Shown piece by piece: positions 53,938 through 63,386 of a DNA stretch of 64,000 nucleotides (position 1 is the first letter of the stretch; each line of letters starts with the position of its first letter). Below the pieces are notes generated by a model. The model was not told the origin of the DNA. It made no database searches and saw only the letters and a list, made by a program, of their open reading frames with translations. Source of the DNA: JACCTU01 sp963788055. Lineage in GTDB: Bacteria > Actinomycetota > Thermoleophilia > Gaiellales > Gaiellaceae. Made by a program: the position numbers and the translations under genes. The stretch lies in contig CAWBFA010000003.1 of assembly GCA_963788055.1 (NCBI GenBank), forward strand, positions 62,001 to 126,000. The letters run 5' to 3'.

Positions 53938-55177
53938 GAAGGCGGATTCGACGGCGAGGACGCCCGCGCTTCTCATGGTCGTGCACGGCCGTATCCCCCA
54001 CCGCGCGTCGAGCGCGAGGTTCGTGTCGCACGCGGTCTGGGCTATGAGGTGGACGTCGTAGCGCTCTCTGAGCGGGGCAGCCGCTCCGTCGGGAGTTTCG
54101 AAAGGCGCCTCTGTCTTTCGCCTTCCGGTCGAGCACTCGCCGTACCACCTCGTTGACTTCGATCGGTGGTCGAATACCTCGTTTTCACGCTGCTGAGCGA
54201 CGACAAAGGTCTTCGACTCGATCGAAGGCGACAGACTCCGTCGTCCACGTCCACAACCCCCGGACTTCCTGATGCTGGCCGCTGCTGCCGAACTCCGCGG
54301 GCAAAGGTGATCTTCGACGTCCACGATCTGGCCTCCGACATGTTCGCCGCGATGCGGTTTCGGACGGAGCGTTCGAGCGTCCGCGCGGTCGAACGTGCCT
54401 GGTCGCGATCGAGCGGGCGGCGGCGCGCTGTGGCTGACGTCGTTGTGACCGTGCATAGCCCGTACAAGCGCGAGCTGACCGTTCGCGGCGTCGCGGCGGA
54501 GAAGATCGAGGTCGTGATGAATTCGCTCGACGAACCAGATCGCCGTGCCGACCTCGCCGAGCGACGCGAAGACCGCTTCCGCGTCGTCTACCACGGCTCG
54601 ATCACGCCTCACTACGGCGTCGAGTTGCTCGTCGAGGCGGCCGCACTTGTTCCGTCGGCACGTTCCCCGAGCTCGTGGTCCAAGTGTTTGGGACGGCGAT
54701 GCACTCGGTCACGCGCGCCGTCTGGCGGCAGAACTCGCAGTCGACGATGTCGTCGAGTTCAGCGGTAGGTACTTACCCCATCGCGAAGTGCTCTGCCTCC
54801 GTCGCGCACGCATCCGTAGGTGTCGTCCCCAACCTGCCGATCCGCCTGAACCGTTTCGCGCTGTCGTCGAAGCTCCTCGAGTACGTCGCACTCGAGATCC
54901 CCGCAGTGTGCGCTGACCTGCCGACCTTGCGTGCGCATTTCACCCACGATGAAGTGACGTTCTTCAAAGCGGGAGACGCAGAGGCGCTTGCAGATGCCAT
55001 TGTCGGGATCGCTCGCGATCCGGCCGGGGCGAGGCGTCGAGCGAGAACGCGCTTCGACGGTACAACGACGAATACGCGTGGCCGCAGAGTGCCGCGCGCT
55101 ACGCAGCGATTCTCAGCCGTGGCGTCCGGGGTGAATCCGTCTCATCGCGCGTCTCGAACGGCGCACTGCGCGCTTGA
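53934..55177 (+). CDS. Glycosyltransferase family 4, frameshifted
   Basis: About 410 aa. The TTG start at 53934 overlaps the previous stop. The sequence reads TPALLMVVHGRIPPPRVERE VRVARGLGYEVDVVALSERG (frame joined near 54000), HLVDFDRVVEYLVF, AKVIFDVHDLASDMFAAMRF, ADVVVTVHSPYKRELTVRGV, AEKIEVVMNSLDEPDRRADL, RFRVVYHGSITPHYGVELLV (start of the C-terminal domain), ELVVQVFGTGDALGHARRLA, FSGRYLPHREVLCAV, ASVGVVPNLPIRLNRFALSS KLLEYVALEIPAVCADLPTL (the donor-site E in KLLEYVA) and a Tyr-rich end. The last 36 bases overlap the convergent deacetylase end. A retaining transferase, probably late in repeat-unit assembly. Confidence 0.75.
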
Positions 55178-55950
55178 GGAACAGAGCCCTGCCAAATGGG
55201 CCGCGAGCATGTTCACGGAGGCGTGGTCGCCGAGCGAGATGATCGGCAGCCTGTAGGGATCCGTCGTGCGTCTGCTCCAGCCGATGTCCGCCGTGCGCCC
55301 TGACACGTACCCGCTCCGACGGACGAAGAGCACGTCGCGGGGGCTGTAGTCGCCGTTTGGATAGCTGAAGTGGACGGCACCGTCGTCCCGTGAGGTTTTC
55401 GACGTCGTCGCGCGAGGTTCGTATCTCCGCTTCTGCTTCGTCGTCGAGGCACAGCGGGAGGATCGGATGGGTGACGGTGTGCGACCCGAACTCGACATAT
55501 TCCGACAACTCCCGGACTTCGTCCGGTGTGAGCGCCTGACGCTCTGTCGTCAGTCGGGTTCGCTGCTGTTCGATTTGCGCGAGTCGTTCGGATGTCGGGA
55601 GCAGCTTGAGTTGCTCGCGGTCGATCCCGGGCTCGAGGAACCAAACGCCCGCTCTCGACGCTTCCCGTGGCGAGGTAGATGACCGGGTCGGTCCGATCGA
55701 TCGAAGACTGGGATCAACGCCATGTTTCCCGGTGACCGTCGTCGAAGGTAATCACGATGCTCGGGCGCGTGATCCCACCCCAATTACCGGTCGTGATCGC
55801 CTCGACGAGGCTCTCGAGCGAGAATAGCTCGTATCGACGAACGAGTATTCGAGATGGGCCTCGAGACGTTCAGGCGATGGTCGTGGTAGACGACGATCCC
55901 GACTCCCCGCCGCGCGATGTTGCTTCGGCGATGTCGGCGCCCCTGAATAC
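55142..55950 (-). CDS. Polysaccharide deacetylase (NodB fold), frameshifted
   Basis: About 270 aa. Reading on the minus strand: RRGVGIVVYHDHRPERLEAH LEYSF, YELFSLESLVEAITTGNWGG, RPSIVITFDDGHRE (first NodB motif with the metal Asp), MALIPVFDRSDRPVIYLATG, ELSEYVEFGSHTVTHPILPL (the H-S-x-x-H-P motif, here HTVTHP), VHFSYPNGDYSPRDVLFVRR and SGYVSGRTADIGWSRRTTDP YRLPII. Breaks lie near 55880, 55810, 55735 and 55390. No signal peptide is visible, though the N-terminus is uncertain. It follows the C5-epimerase gene closely; a partially de-N-acetylated hexosamine-uronate polymer would fit both. The function on this glycan is inferred. Confidence 0.72.
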
Positions 55951-56897
55951 CGTACGAATGCGGCGAACGTCGCCTTGATGGTACCGATCGCTTCACCGAT
56001 TGCGTCGGTGCCAATGGTCGACCGTCGCGAAGCCAGCTCGGGCGACAGCCCCGACCCGGTGTCGTGGTAGTCGTAGCTTCTCCAGCCGACTGCGCCCGGT
56101 CGATGAAATCCGGGATGTCTTCGGCTCGACCCCAAGACTTCCAGCTGGTCGGCGTGGAGCCGGTGGTAGAACGGCTTGGCCAGGTCGGTGAACGCGTGGG
56201 GGAAAAGGCTATATCTGCTCCACCAACCGACGTCGTATCGTGGCAACGTCTCCCGAAGGCGCACAGGCTCTCCGGTACAGCCCCGCGGCTGCGATCGCCG
56301 CCGAGCCCACGGCCAGATCCTGAGCCCCCACAGCGCGAAGATCCAGCCGTTCAGGATGTGGCTCGGCGGGCTGCTCGGGGCTTCCTCAAGAACGGGTCCG
56401 GCAGAGGTGGTCGAGACCAACGGCGAAGGTGGCTGCAGCGTTCGCGCCGCGCCGCTCGCCAACGAGGCATGAGCTGTGACCGGTGAGGACGAAGGCTCGG
56501 GTGAAGACGGACGCAATCTGACCTTGAGCCATCGCCGAGTACCAAGGCGGCCGAAGGCCGTACTTCGGCACGACGACGCCGTACGACCACCAATTCCGCT
56601 GTCCGTGTGCTGGCCCTGGCCTTCAGAAGCCGGCAAACTTCCAGGAACGCACGTCAGCCTTCGGCTCGCCCGCCAGGTGACGCTCCCACCATCCCAGCGC
56701 GAGCTGAGCGAGGTCGGCGGGCACGAGGCCCGCAGGATCGACGCGGGCGCGAGTCTTCGCGCTGTAGTCCAGGTAGTACCCCTCGACGCTATCGCGGTTG
56801 AACCGGCGGCCCGGTGGCTGAGGCTCGTATCCCGCGCCAATGGAGAGTGCTGCGCCGAGCGCTCGCCGGCGAGCGGGATGAGCGGCCTTGCCGTCAC
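55950..56897 (-). CDS. D-glucuronyl C5-epimerase family protein, frameshifted
   Basis: About 310 aa. The pieces reassemble as LSIGAGYEPQPPGRRFNRDS VEGYYLDYSAKTRARVDPAG LVPADLAQLALGWWERHLAG, then NWWSYGVVVPKYGLRPPWYS AMAQGQIASVFTRAFVLTG, VLEEAPSSPPSHILNGWIFA LWGL, LPRYDVGWWSRYSLFPHAFT and FYHRLHADQLEVLG. LNGxIFALWGL, DxGWWSRYSL and YHxLHxxQL are the landmarks of the GLCE C-terminal domain that holds the catalytic tyrosines of heparosan glucuronyl C5-epimerase. It would convert glucuronate to iduronate within a polymer, or act on a similar uronic residue. No signal peptide is seen; the GTG at 56897 is one candidate start. Breaks lie near 56855, 56625, 56450 and 56280. Both ends are approximate. 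Confidence 0.78.
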
Positions 56898-57001
56898 CGG
56901 ATGTCTCTGAGCGGCTGCACGACGTCGGGCTTCATGAGGCAGTAGCACTCTCTCGAGCGAGACACGCGCCGCATCGGCGGAAATTTGCGGAGCGAGTGGC
57001 G

Positions 57002-57515
57002 CTACTGCCCCTCGGTCTCCGACGACACACGTGCGGTGAGCGCCCGAGCGGGGTTCCCGACCACCGTCTCGCCCGGCCGCACGTCCCGCGTCACGACCGC
57101 CCCTGCGCCGACCAGGGCGCGTTCGCCGACGGTACCCCACCGAGGAGGACGGCACCCGACCCGATCGAGGCGCCGCGCTCGACGGCCGTCCGCACGAGGT
57201 CCCAGTCGGCTTCGGTCTGAAGTTCGCCCGCATCGTTCGTCGCGCGCGGAAATTTGTCGTTGATGAACATCACGCCGTGCCCGACGAAGACCTCGTCTCC
57301 GAGCTCGACGCCCTCGCAGACGAAAGAATGGCTCTGGATCTTGCAGTTCGCGCCGACCACCGCTCCTCGCTGAATCTCGACGAAGGTCCGATGCGCGTGT
57401 TGTCGCCGATCCGACAGCCGTAGAGATTCGTGAACGAGTGAACCTGGACGTTGTCGCCGAACGCGACGTCGACGATCAGTCGGTGTGGAGCGTCGTTCGC
57501 CGGCCCGCTAGCCAT
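57002..57515 (-). CDS. Hexapeptide-repeat N-acetyltransferase (WbpD/QdtC-like), frameshifted
   Basis: About 170 aa. The ATG at 57515 gives MASGPANDAPHRLIVDVAFG, then beta-helix rungs: DNVQVHSFTNLYGCRIGDNT, NCKIQSHSFVCEGVELGDEV FVGHGVMFINDKFPR, RTAVERGASIGSGAVLLGGV, LVGAGAVVTRDVRPGETVVG NPARALTARV. The loop FINDKFPRATN matches the amino-sugar acetyltransferases that follow PLP aminotransferases in nucleotide-sugar routes. Breaks lie near 57380 and 57135. It overlaps the aminotransferase stop by eight bases, so they are one operon, with the C5-epimerase downstream. It should acetylate the amino group installed by the aminotransferase. Confidence 0.8.
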
Positions 57516-58617
57516 GCGCGAAGAAGGCCCTGATCGCCTCGCAAACGCGGGCGAGTTGCGTCTCGGAAATGCCCGGGAAGAGTGGGAGGGAGAGACCCTC
57601 TCGCGCCACGGCTTCGGCAACGGGGAATGCTCCTCTCGAAACCCGAGGTGCGGCGTATGCGGGCGAGAGGTGCGGAGGCTCGGGGTAGTGCCTCCCGGTC
57701 GCGATGCCACGCTCGCGCAAGTACGCACCGAGTCGAACAGGATCCTGCGTGCGGGCCACGTAGAGGTGCCAGACGGGCTAGCTCCCCTTCGGAACCGGCG
57801 GCAGTTGCAGATCGCCGATTCCGGCGAGCTGCGTCGAATAGAAGTCAGCCGCGCGGGCGCGTTGAGCGTTCCAGCCGGCTACGTGCCGGAGCTTGCAGAG
57901 GAGCACCAGCGCCTGAACGGTGTCGAGTCGGGCGGTGTAGCCCGGGACCTGCGAGCGGTACGCGAGACTTGGCCGTGCTCGCGGAGCATCCGCACCCGCT
58001 CCGCGAGCTCGTCGTCGTCGTGACGAACGCGCCCGCGTCCCCCATGGCGCCGAGGTTCTTCGAGGGATAGAAGCTGAACGCCGCCATCTCCCCGGCTGAC
58101 CCCGCTCTCAGACCCGTCCCGCTCGGCACCATGCGCCTGACAGGCGTCCTCGAGGATGAGCAGCCGTCGGCGCTCGGCGAGCTCGCGCAGCGCTCTCATG
58201 TCCGCCATCTGGCCGTAGAGATGAACGGGCAGGAGGCAGAGCGTCGCGCTCGTGACCGCCGCCTCGACGGCGCCGGGGTCAATGTTGTAGTCGCTCTCCT
58301 GCACGTCGACCACGACTGGTGTCGCGCCGACCTGCGTCACTGCCTCAAACGTGGCGATGAAGGTGAGTGCGGGGACGATGACCTCGTCACCGGCCGGCGT
58401 CCGCGGCCAGCAGCCCGAGCCGGAGCGCATCGAGCCCGCTGGCGAGCCCGACGCAGTGCCCCACCCCGCACCATTCCGCGAACTCGTGCTCGAACGCGGC
58501 CACCTGCGGCCCGTTCGTGTAGACGCACGACTCGATCGTCGCCGCGACGGCGGCGAGTAGCTGCTCCCTCAGCGGTGTGTCCGTCCTGGCGAGATCGACG
58601 AACGGAACGCTCGACAT
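57508..58617 (-). CDS. DegT/DnrJ/EryC1/StrS-family sugar aminotransferase, frameshifted
   Basis: About 365 aa. It starts MSSVPFVDLARTDTPLREQL, with SCVYTNGPQVAAFEHEFAEW CGVGHCVGLASGLDALRLGL. Then GDEVIVPALTFIATFEAVTQ VGATPVVVDV, DPGAVEAAVTSATLCLLPVH LYGQMADM, LLILEDACQAHGAE (the PLP-binding Asp), MAAFSFYPSKNLGAMGDAGA with the Schiff-base lysine in PSKNLG, and a C-terminal LRERGIATGRHYPEPPHLSP, REGLSLPLFPGISE. Breaks lie near 58395, 58120, 58000-57960, 57860 and 57770. It transfers an amino group to a keto nucleotide sugar, as in FdtB, QdtB or WbpE. The next gene is the matching N-acetyltransferase. Confidence 0.85.
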
Positions 58618-58759
58618 CGCCGGCCGCGGGCCTCCAGGACGCCTCGCGGCGGTTTTTTGCGCTGTCGATCACGTCTTCCAGATCGGCCTCGGGCCGCCAC
58701 TCTACCCGAGCCGATGTCGCGTTGAACCGGCCTCGGCTTGACGCAGCCACGGGCGGATT

Positions 58760-59374
58760 CCATGGAAGCGTGTTTCGCCGATCTGTGAAGTCATCCTGCG
58801 TCGCTTCGGCTACGACGTCGTCAAGTACACGCCCGGCAAACTTCGCGCACCTTCGACGGCTGGGGAACTGTCCACTCCGCGCGGGTGACGGCGGTACTCG
58901 ACGTAGGAGCAAACGCGGGTCAGTTCGGCGGTGGGCTCCGCGAGAGATGGATAACAGGGCGATCGTCTCTTCGAACCGCTGCGCTCCGCCTTCGACCTCC
59001 TCGTCGCGGGCGCGGACGATCGCTGGGAGTGCTTCGACGTCGCACTCGGATCCGAGGATGGACGAGCGGTGCTCAACGTCTCCGAAGATACGTGGAGCAG
59101 GAGCCTGTTCTCGCCCGATGCTCGCCTCGTCGAGGCTGCCCCAGCGGCAGCTACCGCGTCCACCGCGACGGTCTCGGTCCGGACGCTCGACTCCCTCCGC
59201 GAGGAGATACTGCAGCCCAACGATCGCGCGTTCTTGAAGATCGATACTCAGGGTTACGAACACGAAGTGCTGGCGGACGCGAGCGCCCTGGGCGCTCGGA
59301 GAAGTCCGCGCTCACCGCGTCAGGAACTCTCCCCGAGGCGGTTCGAAGACCTGGAGGCCGCAGGCCCGGGCTGA
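58760..59374 (+). CDS. FkbM-family methyltransferase, frameshifted
   Basis: About 200 aa. Pieces: LRRFGYDVVKYTPGKLRAP, TAVLDVGANAGQFG (SAM motif I of FkbM enzymes), SFEPLRSAFDLLVAGADDRW (after correction), VLNVSEDTWSRSLFSPDARL, SVRTLDSLREEILQPNDRAF LKIDTQGYEHEVLADASAL, with the conserved KxDxxGxE motif. Breaks lie near 58780, 58860, 58930-58975, 59060 and 59300. It ends early compared with full-length members (about 250 aa), so the C-terminus is truncated or lost in errors. FkbM enzymes O-methylate sugars or polyketides; sugar methylation is likely here. It is divergent from the aminotransferase gene. Confidence 0.68.
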
Positions 59375-59449
59375 CGGTGAAGCGAGGCCATGACTGCCGT
59401 CCGCGCAAGACCCACCGAAGTCCGCAGGAAGCGGTCACCCCCGGTGACC

Positions 59450-59550
59450 AAGGAGGAGATGCTGACATGATGAGCTTGCTGTTCTGGATCATCCTCGCAT
59501 TGTTCCTCTGGCTACTCCCATCCTACGAAGCGCATCAATCGGGTAGCTGA
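59450..59550 (+). CDS. Very small single-helix membrane protein with a strong ribosome-binding site
   Basis: The ATG at 59467 opens 27 codons. AAGGAGGAGA lies at 59450-59459, eight bases upstream, one of the best Shine-Dalgarno sequences in the window (the feature includes it). The protein is MMSLLFWIILALFLWLLPSY followed by EAHQSGS: one hydrophobic helix with a short polar tail. No family is recognised. It could instead be the frameshifted tail of the methyltransferase reading frame, which is open upstream. Confidence 0.4.
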
Positions 59551-59753
59551 AACGAAGAGCTGGGTTCGTATGGGGGCTATGCTCGGCTGGCTGGCGCGCT
59601 CGTGGTGGCGTTGCTGCCAGCACGCTCAAGCTCGTGAGCGACTTGCCGCACCCGGACGCCACCATCACGGTCAATCCGGGCACGAACGGCCACCATCACG
59701 TCCACGTCGAGATGCGTGACCCGGCCGCCGCACATCCGGGACACCAATCTTGG
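59551..59753 (+). other. Unresolved coding-like fragment
   Basis: About 200 bases with a plus-strand frame reading LKLVSDLPHPDATITVNPGT, then NGHHHVHVEMRDPAAAHPGH and a stop near 59757. The His-rich NGHHHVHVEM recalls metal-peptidase ends, but no domain can be named. Likely a remnant or a badly sequenced small gene. Confidence 0.25.
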
Positions 59754-60629
59754 AGATGACCTGCCCCGGCGCTGATCGAGCGGTACCTCGAGGCGCAAAC
59801 GGTCCGGCCGGGCTTCGTGACACGCTCCGCCGGCTTGAAGAGAACGGAGAGCTGCGGCGGGCGCTCGAGCACGCGATCCTCCTGTTCGGTAGACGAGGAA
59901 GAGTTTCGGGGGAAGCGGCTGCTCGACTTCGGCGTGCGGCAGCGGCACGTCGACCGTTCACCTGGCCAGGATGCTGCCGGAGACGGAGATCGTCGGGCTC
60001 GACCTCATGCCCGAGTTCCTCGCGCCCTGCCGAAGCGTTAGCGGCGCACCTTGACCTTCGGAAGCGTCCGGTTGCGTCCGAGGCGGAAGCCGCGGATCTG
60101 GCTTTCCGGGCCGACCTGGGTCGCTTCTCGTTCATAACGCTGAACGCGGTGTTGAGCAATCCGCGAGCCCGGCCGAACGGCAGCGGCTGTTGCCGAAACT
60201 GTGGGCTGCCCTCGAGCCAGGCGGCAATCTACTTCGGTGAACCAGACCCCGTACAGGTGGTACCCGGTTGAGCATCACACGACCTTGGGCCGCCGTTCCG
60301 CACGACTTGCCCGACTGGTTGGCGGTCAGGTACGCACGCCGGTTCGGGAAGTGGGGAAATCCCACGGGACGCCGAGTGGCAGGGGTTGCTGCGGGGCGGG
60401 GTTCGGGCGGCACGGAGAGCAGGTTTCGGCTGCTCGACGGGGGGCGGTTGTTGCGGCCGTCGCGGTGGGGGTTCGCGGACAGCGGATCGACGTTTGGTAT
60501 GCGCAGTCGGTGGCTCGCCGTCCGATGCGGGTGAAGCCTGTGCTGCGGGTGGTGTTCAAGTTCGTGACCAGGTTGACGGGGAGCGTGTTCGCCCCGGACG
60601 TGACGATGGCGGTACGCAAGACTAGTTAG
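59754..60629 (+). CDS. Class I SAM-dependent methyltransferase, heavily frameshifted
   Basis: About 290 aa when joined. Pieces in order: LEENGELRRALEHAILLFGR, EEEFRGKRLLDFG followed by a glycine-rich motif I (GSGTSTVHLARMLPETEIVG after correction), LDLMPEFL, DLAFRADLGRFSFITLNAVF EHLLPAERQRLLPKLWAALE PGGNLYFGETPYRWYPVEHH, and a C-terminal VWYAQSVARRPMRVKPVLRV VFKFVTRLTGSVFAPDVTMA. That motif I / EHLLPAERQRLLPKLW / PGGxLxFxETPYRWYP layout is typical of polysaccharide-locus methyltransferases. Breaks lie near 59895, 59940, 60030, 60080, 60165, 60240 and 60300. Convergent with the first lyase-like gene, 14 bases away. Confidence 0.65.
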
Positions 60630-60642
60630 CTGCCGGCTCGGG

Positions 60643-61515
60643 TCAGCGCAGCTGCGGCGCCACGGCGTCGAATGAGGTACCCACGACGAACGCGTCATGC
60701 CAGACGCTCAGCGGGAACCGTCGCCGGTCCGCGATATGCGCCGATCTTGTCCACGGTGCCCTGATAGGTGGGCGGCCGTTGCGCAGACCACTGCACCGTC
60801 GGGAACCCGCCTCTACTGACCGTCCGAGTCCATTTCGCGCGGCCGCGTGGCCGGTGCCATGCCTCGATCAGACCGCCCGCGTCGGACGCCCAGCGCACGT
60901 GGACGACGAGCTGGTGCCAACGGGCGCGGGCCACCGGCCGCCGGATCGCCACCATCCTCCGGACGTTACCGCCCGCTCCGCTCGAAAACGCGCATCCCGG
61001 GCGCGGTGAGTACACGTCGTTACACAGTCCGGACTGGAGGACGAGCTCGACCGTCTTGGCCGTCGCTATCAGCCCCACCGGGGCTCCCCAGATCCCCTGG
61101 TAGTTCAGCTGTGCGATCGCGAGCCCCCATCCTGTTGGGCTCGGTTCCTGCCACCGTCTCGGTAGCCGAACTTCAGCCCGTACCAGTCGTCGCTCCCAAC
61201 TGCCAGGGTGCGCTGCCGGAGCACCTCACAAGCGTTGTTGCGGTCGCTTGCCGGCAGATCGAACCGCGCGGCGAACCTCCCCTGACCGACGGGTTGGGTG
61301 ACCACGCGGAACGTCCCGCGGTCTTGGGCCGTCTGAATGGGAAAGCACTGTGTCCAGGTCCACTGGCTCGCATCACCGGTTTCCCAGTCGCCGGCGAACT
61401 GGATCGTCCCGCCGGCGCCGGTGGACGGGCGTGAGGCAGCCGCAGTTGTGTCAGGGGCAACAGCTACGGCGAGCGCGATGAGCCAGATGCCGCGGGGGAG
61501 AAGACCAAAAACCAC
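60643..61515 (-). CDS. Secreted heparin lyase I-family protein (Polysacc_lyase fold), copy 1, frameshifted
   Basis: About 285 aa. The ATG at 61515 opens a signal peptide (MVFGLLPRGIWLIALAVAVA), then IQFAGDWETGDASQWTWTQC, GRFAARFDLPASDRNNACEV LRQRTLAVGSDDWYGLKFGY. After breaks near 61150-61130 and 61080 the frame continues QLNYQGIWGAPVGLIATAKT-like sequence, LVLQSGLCNDVYSPRPGCAF, WHQLVVHVRWASDAGGLIEA WHRPRGRAKWTRTVS, TVDKIGAYRGPA and WHDAFVVGTSFDAVAPQL. It has a concanavalin-like jelly-roll layout, as in PL20/heparin lyase I-related proteins. It ends after the lyase domain, without the Pro-rich tail of copy 2. Divergent in sequence from copies 2 and 3. Presumably extracellular. Confidence 0.78.
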
Positions 61516-61587
61516 GCACCCAGCTTCGCAGAGTCTTCCCTGGATGCGTAACGATAGGATCGTTCGTGGGTCAGAACCGAGCGTCGT

Positions 61588-62946
61588 TCACGGCCGCGTG
61601 GCTCCCGCTTGTGAGAACGCCGAGCGGCCGCGTCCTGACCGGCGCAGCGTAAGAAGTCTGGAGCTGACGCGCGTACCACCTTTGGTGTCGATGACCGCAC
61701 GAAAGACTAGGGCTCGCCGACGGCTCCAAGGACGCTTTTCGACCCGGAACGAGCCGTCTGCGTTGACACGCTGGACCGCAAACACGCGCCAACCCGAGGG
61801 GGAGCGGTGGTAGATGATGACGACGCTTTTGCGCTGCAGCGTCGACGACGACTGCCGGTGGAGGCTGACCGCGCGACCGGAGAAACCGGTTCGAAACCGA
61901 AAGACGACTCTCGCTACCGCCGGTTCGGATGTTCTCGGCGGCGTCGGAGCGTCCGAGGCGGGTGTCGGCGCCAAGGCCGGCGGCGGAGCCAGGGCGGGGG
62001 CGGGGGCAGGATTTGGGGCCAGGGTCCCGGGCGAGGCCGGGGGCAGGTTCTCGGCTGGAGCAGGCGCCGGAGCCGTCGGCGCGTTCCGCTCGAGGTGTGA
62101 TGCGACGATGTCGAAGCTGTTGCCGGTGACGAAGGCGTCGTGCCAGATGGAGGTGGCGAAGCTTGCGGGGCCGCGGTAGGCGCCGATCTTGTCGGTCGTT
62201 GTGTGTTCGACGGTCGCTGAGTATGTGTCGGACCACTGGACGGTGGGGTATCCGGTCTGGCTGACCGTCTTGACCCAGGTGGTCTGGCCTCTGAGCCGGT
62301 GCCAGACCTCGAGCACTCCGGTGCTGGTGTTCGACCAGCGGACGTGCAGGATGAGCTGGTGCCATGACCCTGCCGTGAACCTCGAGGCGGGGATCGCGTA
62401 CGTGATCGGGACGTTGCCGCCGATCCCGCTCGAGTACGTGCAGCCGGGGTTGCTCGAGTAGACGTCGCGGCACCAGCCGCTCTGCATGATCAGCTTGACG
62501 TGGTTGCTGTGGGCGAACAGCCCGAGCGGCGGCCCCCAGATCCCCTGGTAGTTGAGCTGGGCGATCGCCATCCCCCAGTGTGTGGAGCTGGGCTCCTGCC
62601 AACCCGTGGGGAACCGGAAGTCCATGCCGTAGTACTCGTCGGCGCCGAGGTTCAAGGTGCGCTTGCGGAGCACCTCGCAGGCGGTGCGGTCGCCTGAGGC
62701 GGGCAGGTCGAAGCGGCTGCCGTAGACCCCTTGAGAGACCGGGCTGTTGACCACGTAGAGGTTGCCGCGTGCGATGCCCCCACCGCTTGCCAGGCCGTAG
62801 TTCGCACACTGCGCCCCCCACGTCCACTGACTGATGTTCCCCGTCTCCCAATCACCCGTGAACTGGAGATTGCTCATGCCAGCTGCCTGCGTGCCGCTCA
62901 CGAAGACGAGCGCAGCTAAGAGCGATAGGACGAAACGCGGCGGCAC
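61588..62946 (-). CDS. Secreted heparin lyase I-family protein with Pro-rich linker and C-terminal domain, copy 2
   Basis: 452 aa, intact. The GTG at 62946 gives a signal peptide (VPPRFVLSLLAALVFVSGTQ, then AAG). The lyase domain spans about residues 27-285: LQFTGDWETGNISQWTWGAQ C, SRFDLPASGDRTACEVLRKR TLNLGADEYYGMDFRFPTGW, HWGMAIAQLNYQGIWGPPLG, HVKLIMQSGWCRDVYSSNPG, WHQLILHVRWSNTSTGVLEV WHRLRGQTTW and KIGAYRGPASFATSIWHDAF. A 45-residue Ala/Pro linker and a beta-rich domain of about 115 residues (VARVVFRFRTGFSGRAVSLH, RRALVFRAVIDTKGGTRVSS) follow, perhaps for wall or glycan binding. An open frame upstream to 63135 has no start signal or signal peptide. The enzyme may cut the uronic-acid glycan of this locus; inference. 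Confidence 0.88.
   Translation of the reverse strand: MPPRFVLSLLAALVFVSGTQAAGMSNLQFTGDWETGNISQWTWGAQCANYGLASGGGIARGNLYVVNSPVSQGVYGSRFDLPASGDRTACEVLRKRTLNLGADEYYGMDFRFPTGWQEPSSTHWGMAIAQLNYQGIWGPPLGLFAHSNHVKLIMQSGWCRDVYSSNPGCTYSSGIGGNVPITYAIPASRFTAGSWHQLILHVRWSNTSTGVLEVWHRLRGQTTWVKTVSQTGYPTVQWSDTYSATVEHTTTDKIGAYRGPASFATSIWHDAFVTGNSFDIVASHLERNAPTAPAPAPAENLPPASPGTLAPNPAPAPALAPPPALAPTPASDAPTPPRTSEPAVARVVFRFRTGFSGRAVSLHRQSSSTLQRKSVVIIYHRSPSGWRVFAVQRVNADGSFRVEKRPWSRRRALVFRAVIDTKGGTRVSSRLLTLRRSGRGRSAFSQAGATRP
62098..62689. repeat. Direct repeat unit 1: lyase-coding segment duplicated at 63399-64000
   Basis: This 592-base stretch of copy 2 recurs at 63399-64000 (offset about 1301 bases) at roughly 90 percent identity or better by eye. 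The second unit carries about ten extra single bases. The duplication probably extends past the window edge. Confidence 0.85.
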
Positions 62947-63386
62947 GTGTGTTACCTCGGCGCCGCTTGCTCCGCTCTTGTCACCCGAACGGGGGATGAA
63001 GTTCGGCGCGGCGAAGCGATCGCAAAGGCATCGTGAAGCGCGTGCTGTTCGACGCACGGCGCGCCTGTTGTCGCGGCCTACCGCATTGGGTGCGCGTCTA
63101 CCGCGGACGGGCTGTGACGCTCGCTGCGCCTGCATGAGGGCCAGGCACCGCGCTGCTGCCTCGCTGGTCCGGACGCGGCCGCGCTACATCAGCCGCTCCT
63201 AAACGCGGTACCGAATCGAGTGAACCCTAATGACGTTTGTTCAGGATCGAAGCGGCCGAGTTTCGCGACATCCTGCGCTTCGCGATTCTGCGTTCGTCGG
63301 TGAACAGGAGTTTGTCGCGATCACGGCCTAGACGCAAACCCGCCTCGGACGGGTGGTCAAGACGTTCCGAGGTGTCGTTGCTGTGC
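62947..63386. other. Intergenic region between tandem lyase genes
   Basis: About 440 bases. It should hold the promoter of copy 2 and the end of copy 3. A minus-strand hairpin ACCCG-TCCGAGG-CGGGT followed by TTGCGT near 63332-63352 may terminate copy 3. No confident promoter or gene is seen, and the plus-strand frames here are GC-biased noise. Confidence 0.4.

Noticed and set aside
55752..57233. One 493-codon minus-strand protein
   Set aside because: It mixes fragments of the deacetylase, the C5-epimerase and the acetyltransferase antisense; the conserved motifs appear only after switching frames.
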